Below are positions 36,530 to 47,615 of a stretch of 64,000 bases of DNA, piece by piece. A model generated the notes under the pieces. It did no database searches. It had not been told where the DNA came from and saw only the letters and a list, made by a program, of their open reading frames with translations. Position 1 is the first letter of the stretch. The number at the start of each line of letters is the position of its first letter. The DNA comes from Oscarella lobularis. Taxonomy: Eukaryota; Porifera; Homoscleromorpha; Homosclerophorida; Oscarellidae. Location of the stretch: contig NC_089176.1 of assembly GCF_947507565.1 (NCBI RefSeq), positions 2,170,001 through 2,234,000 on the forward strand, in the 5' to 3' direction. The position numbers and the translations under genes were made by a program.

Positions 36530-39500
36530 ATGACTTTTTTTGGCACCACATTGCTGCTTTTTCCTGTTCTTCTTTCGTCTCAGTCACCGGGTTTAGCGCT
36601 AAAGAGCGCGCCTGTGATCCATATCGGTACAATTCCCTTCATTCACTCAGCCATATTATCTTCTATGACGAATCTCTCAGTTACGGACAATGAGAACAGT
36701 GTCTTTCTCTCTCACCTTGACTCAATTTTGAAGAGAATAGAGAGCAGCTTTCCAGTATCGATTCAAACAACTCGGAGAAGCCACGAAGGTTCCTCACAGA
36801 CTCTCATGGCGCATCTAATTATTGACTAAAGTTAGTCATCTGTACATCTAGATTGTTCCGTTCCGAATGATTCGGCTCTTTCGTTGCATTTCACGACTAG
36901 CTGTTTGCCGTTTGGCTATACGTCTCTTCCTGTCCTATCAGTTGCATCTGGGGAAAGACGACAGCTGGTCGGAATGGGAAATCTGGGCGAGGGCCAAATA
37001 AGGGCAGCCTTCGCATTCGCTATGCACAGCAGATGGAAAAAAGTAGAACTTTGGACCGACGATGACGACGGTAAGCATGTCTTCGAAGAAAACGTAGAGT
37101 TTTAGGCTAAAGACAGAACTATAGTTATACCGATTTTCTCGCGTTTGGCATTGGGTTTCTCGTCTACTATTCGTCACCTGGGGGCACTGAACGAGAAGAT
37201 CTGCTTGCTATCAAATAAACATGATTCAGAAGCCATCGTTGTTCACTGCTTGAGTTCTTCTTGTTTCAGAGCATTCCGAATGGTAATTTATAGGGAAGCA
37301 ACACTCGAAGCTGTGTTTTTACACTCTAGATGTGTTCCTCATGGAATGATGCAAATGTGACATGGATCTATACAGAGGATGTTACCAGATTATTAGTAAG
37401 TTATAATTGTAAGTTTGCGTAAACAGTACGGATTAATATGGGGATTTTAGGCGGCGAAGAAGCAGTTCTGCCATCCCGTTTCTGCTTTTGGACTAGAACG
37501 AGTGTTTCCTCAGCACGATTGGCTCACGCAGCAGAAGAACGTCTCATACGCGTGCGAAGACTTACTGTCGAGATGTCCGGCAGATCTCACGCAATGGACA
37601 ACGGTAGAGAAACGCTTCGTCCTTGGCATGGAAGACAATTCTTTTATCAATTGAATAGGCAACACAAGCCGACGTGTACGACAGTATTCTTTTCTTGAAT
37701 CGTCTCTCCGATTTCCGTGCGTCGTCGCTGTCTACTCGTATCATTAGAAAAGTTGCGAAGGAAGTAATACATTTTTCCAAGCAAGCACATGCTGTTTGAG
37801 CAATGTTTCTGTCATGCAGATTAGTCCATTGGCTGCAAGCGGACCCATTGAATTGAAGAACGACTTGAGAGGGAGACTGTATAATCGTTACAACGTGATT
37901 GATATGGCAGATCCGTTTTTTTCCAAGGTCCCTACGTCAATGTGTTTCCAGATATGCTAATTGGTACCCTAGGTTGGAATCCATGGAGAACAAGGATTTT
38001 CTCCAACTAGGACGCAAAGTAAAAGAGCTGCATTCAAAGATCACTCCAACTTTCCAAGTTGTACTGCAGTTAAAGGACCTCCTTACCATTTTCGAATTGG
38101 TACAATACAGGTACGTATAGCCTCTAGCCATTGCGGGTTCAAGCGTTGGATACCTTAGGAAGAGCCGTTATTGTTTATTAATGACGTTACTGGAAGCTAC
38201 GACGGATTAATTGTTGACCTACTTAACAAACTAGGAGAAACTATGGACTTCACGTACGAACTTCTTGAGATTTCTGATGGTAAATACGGAACCTTTACGG
38301 AATATGATGATGGTAGTCCTACCACCGCTAACGGTCTAGTGAGCGACGTCGCAAATTGCGTAAGAATAATCTATAAAATGCCGTATTTGTAATGACATTG
38401 TTTTCAGAAAGTGGACATTGGTGCCGCTGCCATGGCCATAACTGCTAATCGGCAAAAGTACATTGACTTAACAAAACCTTGGATGGATTACGGATTGACT
38501 CTTCTTGGGCCAAATCCTCATCCTGTAGATCCTAGCTTATTGTCATTTCTTTATCCTTTTACTCCTGGAACGTGGCTAGCAATTGGCGGTTTACTTCTAA
38601 CGGTGACCATACTACTACCTATTCTTCAATGCGTCGCTCCTAAAGAACTGCAAAACAAAGGCCAGAAAACTTGCATTATTCCATCATTCCTCAACAAACT
38701 TTACAATTCATTTTGGTTCTTCTTTACAACTGCAATGCAACAAGGACCAGACGGTGCCTTTTTTCTGCCCGAAAAACTTCTCTACGGCGCCTGGTATTTT
38801 TTTATTCTCATCGTCGTTTCCTCGTACACCGCCAATCTGGCCGCTTTTCTTACTCTCCAAAACATTCCTACTACGATTAACTCTGTGGACGACTTAGCAG
38901 CTCAGACCGAAATTCTCTACGGCACCGTCAAACACTCGGCAGTGGAAGACTTCTTCGCTTTTTCTGGCGTTGACGTCTATCGCAAAATGAGTAAATTTAT
39001 GCAGATTGAAAGACATCGCTCAATGGTGAGAAACAGTTCTGATGGAATACAACGCGGGAAAGATTGGAAAACGTTTGGCGATTACATTTTCATATGGGAC
39101 TCACCTGTGTTGGAATACTTCGCAGGTCTGCCACCGTGCACAACGCGAATAATAGGACGCACGTTCTACAAAAGAGGCTACGGTATCGCTATGCCAAAGG
39201 GCATGCCCTATCGCGAAGACTTCACTTTGGAAATACTAAAACTTCGCGACAATGGGTGGATTGCAAAGAAGTCCGTGAAGTGGTTGACGACAACCGCTTG
39301 CCCAAGCACTGTTATAAGTTCGGAAACTGATTCAATATCTGTGCGACAGTTGGCTGGCGTGTTTGTCATTTCAGGTGCATTCATTTGTGTTGCAATTTTG
39401 GCAGCCATCGTGCAAAGATGTCTTGTCTTTTACAAAATCTTTAGTTTGAAAGAAGCTGAAGGGGATTCAAAAGATGTAGGTACCGTAGTACTAGCCGTGG

Positions 39501-39579
39501 TTCTTTGTACAGTGTATATATGTTGCAGAATCCTTCTCATTCTCAAGACGATGTTGCAGACCAAGAAACAAGCGTGTAA
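36530..39579 (+). CDS. ionotropic glutamate receptor-like subunit G2
   Basis: Twelve exons: 36530-36626, 36681-36788, 36852-37070, 37125-37282, 37330-37395, 37451-37603, 37659-37763, 37820-37927, 37973-38110, 38159-38359, 38408-39475, 39529-39579; 823 residues and no interruption. The pore loop, M3 signature and FIWDSPVLE are the same as in G1. It is the most divergent in the S1 pocket: the binding arginine stands in ANRQKYIDL where the others have ADREKYI[DE]F. S2 has KHSAVED. Exon 9 is 12 bases longer than in G1, as in G5. The tail ends QETSV, the closest match to the classic PDZ-ligand ETSV. The last intron is 53 bases; if retained it would shift the frame and lose that tail, giving a different basic C terminus. 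Confidence 0.83.
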
Positions 39580-40108
39580 GGTGCAATTAAACTTGCATGA
39601 AGTACTTTTAAAACCGAAACAGCACTTTCGTTGAGGCTTATCAGCTCTTGTAATGCTTCATACTAACCCAGTTTGTCGTCTTTCCCGATGCCAACAATAA
39701 GTCTTACTTGATAGTTCAGTGACTTTGGCGGCTTGTTGCATGACTCTGCGCTGAGCTATTACTTCAGGTAATGTGTACATCCAATTGTGGTAAAGAGCTT
39801 ACTTGTCTTGTTTTCCATAAAGATTTGAGAGTTTTTGAAGAGGACATGAAGTAAATTTTTCGGTGCAGATCACGTAACACTTCAATGCATGAACTTGAGG
39901 AACAAGCCGGGCATCCTTTTGCTGAGGTATGTCCAAATGAGCTATTAGAAAATTCTGCCTACTAAAAGAAGAGTAATTTTTGCATGCGGAACTATCACAG
40001 CAAAGGAGTAAGTCGAGTGTCTACGTAGCATTCCCACGAGCGCCGTTTCTAAATTATGTATGAACGCATGCGCTTCCTTTAGTACTCGTTGTTCCCTGAG
40101 ACAAAAGG
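39580..40108. other. spacer between G2 and G3
   Basis: A shorter and more diverged version of the other receptor spacers. It holds the G3 leader with a probable untranslated intron at 40008-40082. No gene seen. Confidence 0.5.
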
Positions 40109-43100
40109 ATGACTGTTTTTGCCGCCACGTTGCTGCTTTTTCCTCTTCTTCTTTCGTCTCAGTCGCCGGGTTTAGCGCTGAAGAGCACGCCTGTGATCCA
40201 TATAGGTACAATTCCCTTCATTCAGTCATGATATTTTCTATGACGATTAACTCAGTTACGGACTATGATGACAGTGTCTTTCTCTCTCACCTTGACTCAA
40301 TTCTTAAGAGAATAGAGAGCAGCTTTCCAGTATTGATTCAAACGACGCGAAGAAGCCACGAAGGTTCCCCACAGACTCTTATGGCATATGACTAAAGTTA
40401 GTCGTCTGTACGTCTAGATTGTTCCGTTCCGAATGATTCGGCTCTTTCGCTACATTTCACGACTACCTGTTTGCCGTTTGGCTATACGTCTCTTCCTGTC
40501 CTATCATTTGCATCTGGGGAAAGGCGGCGGCTGGTCGGAATGGGGAATTTAGGCGAGGGCCAAATAAGGGTAGCCTTCGCGTTCGCTATCCACAGCAGAT
40601 GGCAAAAAGTAGAACTTTGGACCGACGACGACGACGGTAGGCGTGTAGTAAGCATATAGAGCTTCAGGCTAAAGATAGCATTTATAGTTGTACCACTCTT
40701 CTTGCGTTTGACATCGGATTCCTCGTCGGGATCGACTATTCGTCACCTTGGTGCACTCAACGAGAAGATCCGCTCGCCATCGAATATACACAATGCAGAA
40801 GCCATCATCGTTCACTGTTTGAGTTCCTCTTGCTTCAAAACATTCCAAATGGTAATGTATACACTGTATAGGGAAGTAACACTCGAAACTGTTCTCTGCA
40901 CTCTAGATGTGGTCCGCGTGGAGCGATACAAACGTGAAATGGATCTATACAGAGGACGTCACCAGATTCTTAGTGAGTTTACGTCTATACGGATGCATGA
41001 ATTGGATTATTGCGAGAAGTATCTTCAGGTGGCGAAGAAGCATCCGGTTTATGCATTTGGACTAGAACGAGTGTTTCCTCAGCACGATTGGTTCACGCAG
41101 CAGAATAATATCTCAGACGCGTGCGGACGCTTGCTGTCGAGATGTCCGGCAGGTCTCACGCAATGGACAGCGGTAACAAAATGCCTTGTCTTTTGGCGTG
41201 GAATATGATCATTTGAACAGACAACACAAGCTGATGTGTACGACAGTATCCTTTTCTTGAATCGTCTTGCGGATTACCGTACGTCGGAGCTGTCGACTCA
41301 CATGATAAGAAAAATTGCAAAAGAGGTATAGGTTCTAGCTCTTCCCGAACACATGAGTTGAATTTGAACGATCTGTCATGCAGCTCAGTCCGTTGGCTGC
41401 AGGCGGTCCTATTGAATTGAACAACGACTTGAGAGGAAGACTGTATACTAATTACAACGTGATTGATTTGGCAGATCCGTTTCTGTCCACGGTAGAGCTA
41501 GGGATGTCAAAATGTTTTCATTTCAGATATGTTATTTGTACCCTAGGTTGGAGTACGCGAAGAAAAAGGATTCTCTTCAACTAAGGAGCGAAGTAAAAGA
41601 GCTGCATCTGAATTTCCGAATTGTACTGCAGTTAAAGGACCTCCGTATCATTTTCGAATTGGCACAATAGAGGTACGTACATGTATAGCCACGAAGTAAA
41701 TTTGAGTTCATGCGCTGAGTATCATAGGAACCGCCATTCTTGTTTTACGACAAAAACGACGGCGGCTTCGAGGGATTAATTGTTGATTTGCTGGACAAAC
41801 TAGGAGAGATAATGGACTTCACTTACGAACTTGTTGATTCTTCCGATGGTAAATACGGAACATTTACTGAGTATGCTGATGGTAGTCCTACCACCGCTAA
41901 TGGTTTGGTGAGCGATGTCGCAAATTGCGTAAGAACAGTGTACATGTATAGAGCAAAAATTACGTTTTTTGATTATGACGTTTTATTTAGAGAGTGGATA
42001 TTGGTGCCGCTGCCATGGCAATAACTGCCGATCGGGAAAAGTACATAGACTTCACGAAACCTTGGATGGATTACGGATTGACTCTTCTTGGACCAAAGCC
42101 TCATCCTGTCGATCCTAGTTTATTGTCATTTTCCGATCCTTTCACTCCTGAAACGTGGCTAGCAATTTTGGCTCTACTTCTAGTGATGACCGTACTACTA
42201 CCTATTCTTCAATACGTTGCTCCTAAAGAACTACAAAACGAAGATCAGGAAACTCGCGTTCTTCCATCTTTTGTCGACAAACTATACAATTCATTTTGGT
42301 TCTTCTTTACAACTGCTATGCAACAAGGACCAGACGGTGCCTTTTTTCTGCCCGGTAAACTTCTCTACGGTGCCTGGTACTTTTTCATTCTTATCATCGT
42401 TTCCTCGTACACCGCCAATCTGGCTGCATTTCTTACTCTCCAAAACATTCCTACCACAATTAACTCTGTGGACGACTTGGCATCTCAGACCGAAATTCTC
42501 TACGGTACCGTCAAAGACTCGGCAGTGGAAGCCTTTTTCGTCGCTTCTGACGTTGACGTGTATCACAAAATGAGTAAACACATGCAGATTGAAAGAGATC
42601 GCGCGATGGTGGAAAACAGTTCATATGGAATTGATCGCGCACGGGATTGGGAGACTTTCGGCGACTACGTTTTCATATGGGACTCACCTGTGTTAGAATA
42701 CTTCGCAGGTCTGCAACCGTGCACAGCGCGAATAATAGGACGCACGTTCTACAAAAAAGGCTACGGTATCGCTATGCCGAAAGGCATGCCATATCACGAC
42801 GATTTCACACTGGAAATATTGAAACTTCGCGAAAATGGGTGGATTGCGAAGGAGTCCGTAAAGTGGCTAACGACGACCGATTGTCCAAACAGTGTTGTCA
42901 TTTCGGAAACTGATTCTATAACTGTGCGGCAGTTGGCCGGCGTATTTGTCATTTCGGGCGCATTCATTTGTGTTGCGATTTTGGCAGCCATTCTACAAAG
43001 ATGCATTGTCGGTTACAAAGTCTTCAGTTTGAAAGAAGCTGAAGGGGAGTCAAAAGATGTAGGTACTATGGTAATAGACGTTGTTGGTACTAATTTAGTC

Positions 43101-43172
43101 TTTGTGCAGGGCATATTGCATAAGCCTTCTCATTCTGAAGACGATGCTGCAGATCAAATCACAAGCGTGTAG
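40109..43172 (+). CDS. ionotropic glutamate receptor-like subunit G3
   Basis: Twelve exons: 40109-40205, 40256-40363, 40418-40636, 40688-40851, 40907-40972, 41029-41172, 41221-41325, 41384-41491, 41547-41672, 41728-41928, 41991-43058, 43110-43172; 822 residues. Exons 4-10 are very close to G4, apart from a 9-base deletion in exon 6 (KKHPVYAF against KKQFWHPVYAF in G4). Exon 11 is almost identical to those of G4 and G5 up to M4, where G3 instead resembles G1 (GAFICVAIL and GYKVFSLKEAEG). The tail ends QITSV. The final intron is 51 bases, in frame and free of stops, so splicing or retention both keep the PDZ tail. Confidence 0.84.
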
Positions 43173-43865
43173 GGTGCAATTACACTTGAGGTATATGTTG
43201 TCTTGTGCTGCATTGTACGTGCAGCACTCACTACTCTCACAGCGATTATCCGGAGATATTAGCCCGACTGCATTTCTAGTGAACCGAGCACTTTTATTTA
43301 GGCTAATCAGCTCTTACTAATACAGTTTGTGATAAAAAGACCGCCAACAAAAGGTCTCTAGGTAGTTCAGTGACTTTGGCGGCTTGTTGACTCCGCGCTA
43401 AGCTATTATTATACATCAGGTACTGCGTACATTCAATGAGTTTACTTGCCTCGTACCTTGTTTGCCCTAAGGATGTGAGAGTTTGCTGAAGAGGGCATGA
43501 AGGATCTATTTTTGTACGGTGCAGATCAGCGCTTCAATGAACTTGAGCAATGAGCCAAGCACCCTTTTGCTGAGGTATGTCCAAATGAGCTGTTATGCAA
43601 CGGTTTTTCAGTTGAACCACGCATCCATGCTGAGCTCAATCAGCAAAGATCCTTAGGGTCGCTCATTTTTACTTAAAATTATGTGTAGAGACATAAGAGA
43701 TTTAGGCTACGCCTACTGAAAGAAGAGTAATTTTTTCATGCAGAACTAGTCTATCACTGCAAAAAGTAAGTCGAGTGTCTAAGTGGCGTCGTCACGCGCG
43801 CCTTTCTAAATTATGTATGACCGCATGCGCTTCCTTTAGTAAACTTTGTTCCCCGAGGCACAAGG
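43173..43865. other. spacer between G3 and G4
   Basis: Repeats the 35759-36529 and 50702-51290 spacer without the fold-back insertion. The leader of G4 with a probable untranslated intron (43766-43839) is at its right end. No gene seen. Confidence 0.5.
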
Positions 43866-46800
43866 ATGACGATTTTTGCCACGATATTGCTGCTTTATTC
43901 TGTTCTTCTTTCGTCTCAGTCACCGGGTTTAGCGCTGAAGAGCACGCCTGTGATCGATATCGGTACAATTCCCTTCATTCAGCCATGATATCTTCTATGA
44001 CGATTAACTCAGTTACGGACAATGAGGACAGTGTCTTTCTCTCTCACCTTGACTCAATTTTGAAGAGAATAGAGAGCAGCTTTCCAGTATTGATTCAAAC
44101 GACGCGAAGAAGCCACGAAGGTTCCTCACAGACTCTCATGGCGCATCCTAATGTTAGTCGTCTGTACGTCTAGTTTGTTCCGTTCCGAACGATTCGGCTC
44201 TTTCGCTACATTTCACGGCTACCTGTTTGCCGTTTGGCTATACGTCTCTTCCTGTCCTATCAGTTGCATCCGGAGAAAGGCGGCGACTGGTTGGAATGGG
44301 GAATCTAGGCGAGGGCCAAATAAGGGTAGCCTTCGCATTCGCTATCCACAGCAGATGGCAAAAAGTAGAACTTTGGACCGACGATGACGACGGTAGGCGT
44401 GTATAAGCATAGAGCTTAATTCAGACTAAAGATAGAATTTATAGTTGTACCACTCTTCTTGCGTTTGGCATCGAATTCCTCGTCGGGATCGACTATTCGT
44501 CACCTGGGGGCACTCAACGAGAAGATCCGCTCGCCATCGAATATACACAATGCAGAAGCCATCATCGTTCACTGTTTGAGTTCCTCTTGCTTCAAAACAT
44601 TCCAAATGGTAATGTATACACTGTATAGGGAAGTAACACTCGAAACTGTTCTCTGCACTCTAGATGTGGTCCGCGTGGAGCGATACAAACGTGAAATGGA
44701 TCTATACAGAGGACGTCACCAGATTCTTAGTGAGTTCGTGTCTATACGGATGCATGAATTGGATTATTGCGAGAAGTATCTTCAGGCGGCGAAGAAGCAG
44801 TTTTGGCATCCGGTTTATGCATTTGGACTAGAACGAGTGTTTCCTCAGCACGATTGGCTCACGCAGCAGAAGAACATCTCAGACGCATGCGGACGCTTGC
44901 TGTCGAGATGTCCGGCAGGTCTCACGCAATGGACAGCGGTAGCAAAACGCTTTGTCTTTGGCATGGAATATGATCATTTGAATAGGCAACACAAGCCGAT
45001 GTGTACGACAGTATCCTTTTCTTGAATCGTCTTGCGGATTACCGTACGTCGGCGTTGTCGAATCACATGATAAGAAGTATTGCGAAAGAGGTACTGTATA
45101 GGTTCTAGAACACATGAGTTGAATTTGAACGATCTGTCATGCAGCTCAGTCCGTTGGCTGCAGGCGGTCCTATTGAATTGAACAACGACTTGAGAGGAAG
45201 ACTGTATACTAATTACAAAGTGATTGATTTGGCAGATCCGTTTCTGTCTACGGTAGAGATGTCAAAATGCTTCCATTTCAGATATGCTATTTGTACCCTA
45301 GGTTGGAGTACACGAAGAAAAAGGATTCTCTTCAACTAAGGAGCGAAGTAAAAGAGCTGCATCTGAATTTCCGAATTGTACTGCAGTTAAAGGACCTCCG
45401 TATCATTTTCGAATTGGCACAATAGAGGTACGTACATGTATAGCCACGAAGTAAATTGAGTTCCTGCATTGATCATAGGAACCGCCATTCTTGTTTTATG
45501 ACAAAAGCGACGGCGGTTTCGAGGGATTAATTGTTGATTTGCTGGACAAACTAGGAGAGATAATGGACTTCACTTACGAACTTGTTGATGCTTCCGATGG
45601 TAAATACGGAACATTTACTGAGTATGCTGATGGTAGTCCTACCACCGCTAATGGTCTAGTGAGCGACGTCGCAAATTGCGTAAGAACAGTGTACATGTAC
45701 ATATAGAGCAAAAATTCGCTTTTTATTTAGAAAGTGGATATTGGTGCCGCTGCCATGGCAATAACTGCCGATCGGGAAAAGTACATAGACTTCACGAAAC
45801 CTTGGATGGATTACGGATTGACTCTTCTTGGACCAAAGCCTCATCCTGTCGATCCTAGTTTATTGTCCTTTTCTGATCCTTTCACTCCTGGAACTTGGCT
45901 AGCAATTTTGGCTCTACTTCTAGTGATGACCGTACTACTACCTATTCTTCAATACGTTGCTCCTAAAGAACTACAAAATGAAGATCAGGAAACTCGCGTT
46001 CTTCCATCTTTTGTCGACAAACTATACAATTCATTTTGGTTCTTCTTTACAACTGCTATGCAACAAGGACCAGACGGTGCCTTTTTTCTGCCCGGTAAAC
46101 TTCTCTACGGTGCCTGGTACTTTTTCATTCTTATCATCGTTTCCTCGTACACCGCCAATCTGGCTGCATTTCTTACTCTCCAAAACATTCCTACCACAAT
46201 TAACTCTGTGGACGACTTGGCATCTCAGACCGAAATTCTCTACGGTACCGTCAAAGACTCGGCAGTGGAAGCCTTTTTCGTCGCTTCTGACGTTGACGTG
46301 TATCACAAAATGAGTAAACACATGCAGATTGAAAGAGATCGCGCGATGGTGGAAAACAGTTCATATGGAATTGATCGCGCACGGGATTGGGAGACTTTCG
46401 GCGACTACGTTTTCATATGGGACTCACCTGTGTTAGAATACTTCGCAGGTCTGCAACCGTGCACAGCGCGAATAATAGGACGCACGTTCTACAAAAAAGG
46501 CTACGGTATCGCTATGCCGAAAGGCATGCCATATCACGACGATTTCACACTGGAAATATTGAAACTTCGCGAAAATGGGTGGATTGCGAAGGAGTCCGTA
46601 AAGTGGCTAACGACGACCGATTGTCCAAGCAGTGTTGTCATTTCGGAAACTGATTCTATAACTGTGCGGCAGTTGGCCGGCGTGTTTCTTATTTCAGGTG
46701 CATTTATTTGCACTGCGATTTTGGCAGCCATCGTGCAAAGATGCTTAGTTCGTTACAAGTGCTTCAATTTGAAAAAAAGCGAGGAGAGTTCAAAAGAGGT

Positions 46801-46927
46801 AAATACTATCAGGCTATCAGTGCTGGCCAGTGGTGGTTACGGTAGTCTTTGTATGTTGCAGCCTGAGAAACCTTCTCGTTCTGAAGACAATGTCGCAAAT
46901 CAGTACAGCAAAAGTACATTACTGTAG
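43866..46927 (+). CDS. ionotropic glutamate receptor-like subunit G4
   Basis: Twelve exons: 43866-43962, 44013-44120, 44174-44392, 44445-44608, 44664-44729, 44786-44938, 44986-45090, 45145-45252, 45302-45427, 45479-45679, 45731-46798, 46862-46927; 826 residues. It is the close sister of G3 through most of its length. After the S2 domain it switches to FLISGAFICTAIL and RYKCFNLK, shared with G5. Its tail differs from the others and ends KSTLL, which still fits the class I PDZ pattern (T-x-L). The final intron is 63 bases, in frame and without stops, so retention would insert 21 residues without changing the end. One N-terminal change stands out: VIDI where the other copies have VIHI. Confidence 0.84.
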
Positions 46928-47615
46928 TGCGCAATTACACTTGAACTATGCACTCTCTTCTGCTGCCTTATGATATCTGTGTTTTGCTCATTCATTTACA
47001 TCCGGGGACTCTCTATTCGCCCGACTGCTTTCAGAGACCTTTGGAGCACCTTTTTTGAGCCTTTTTGTTCGTCTTTCGCGAGGTAACCGACCAGAAGACT
47101 GAAAAATAGATCATACTAGGGAATTCAGTGACTGCGGCGCCATGTTGCCTTCGCGCTGAGCTTTCACATGAAGAAGATTAAATCCTAGCCACTTCTATTC
47201 GCCATCTCTCATATTGAGAACAACTTGAGTACTGAAGAGCCACGTGGAAACCAGTGGCGAGGGGGTTCAGTGCCACTTCTTGGAGGTGTGCCGTCCATTG
47301 AAGTGGGAGGTACGTGTGCAAGTCTCATTCACGAAACAACCACCTCAGAATTTTTTCAACACTGGTAAGCAGCTGCTGGACGTTTAGAGAGCACGACAGC
47401 GAGCGTTGTGGGCTCGTTAATTAATACGAGAAAAAGGCGTGCTATTTTTCGTTCTTAGATGGCTCTTATACTAAGACGAGCGTAATTTGTTCATGCGGAA
47501 CTAGCACCGCCAAGGAGCGAGTTATATGTCTGGGCGGCGCTCTCTCTTGTGCTCGCGCGCTTTGTTTCTGAATCGCTTCCTTTTAGTCCGTTGTTTCTCC
47601 AAAGGACATGCAAAG
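46928..47615. other. spacer between G4 and G5
   Basis: Most of this spacer is unlike the G1, G3 and G5 flanks. Near 47210-47400 short stretches (such as GCCACGTGGAAACCAGTGGCGAGG) look related to the region upstream of G1 near 32270-32440. No gene seen. The likely 5' leader intron of G5 lacks the clear GTAAGT donor seen before G1-G4. Confidence 0.4.

Noticed and set aside
42291-42581. Antisense frame conserved in G3 and G4
   Set aside because: It is conserved only because exon 11 is nearly identical in these genes; it is a shadow of the receptor coding strand.
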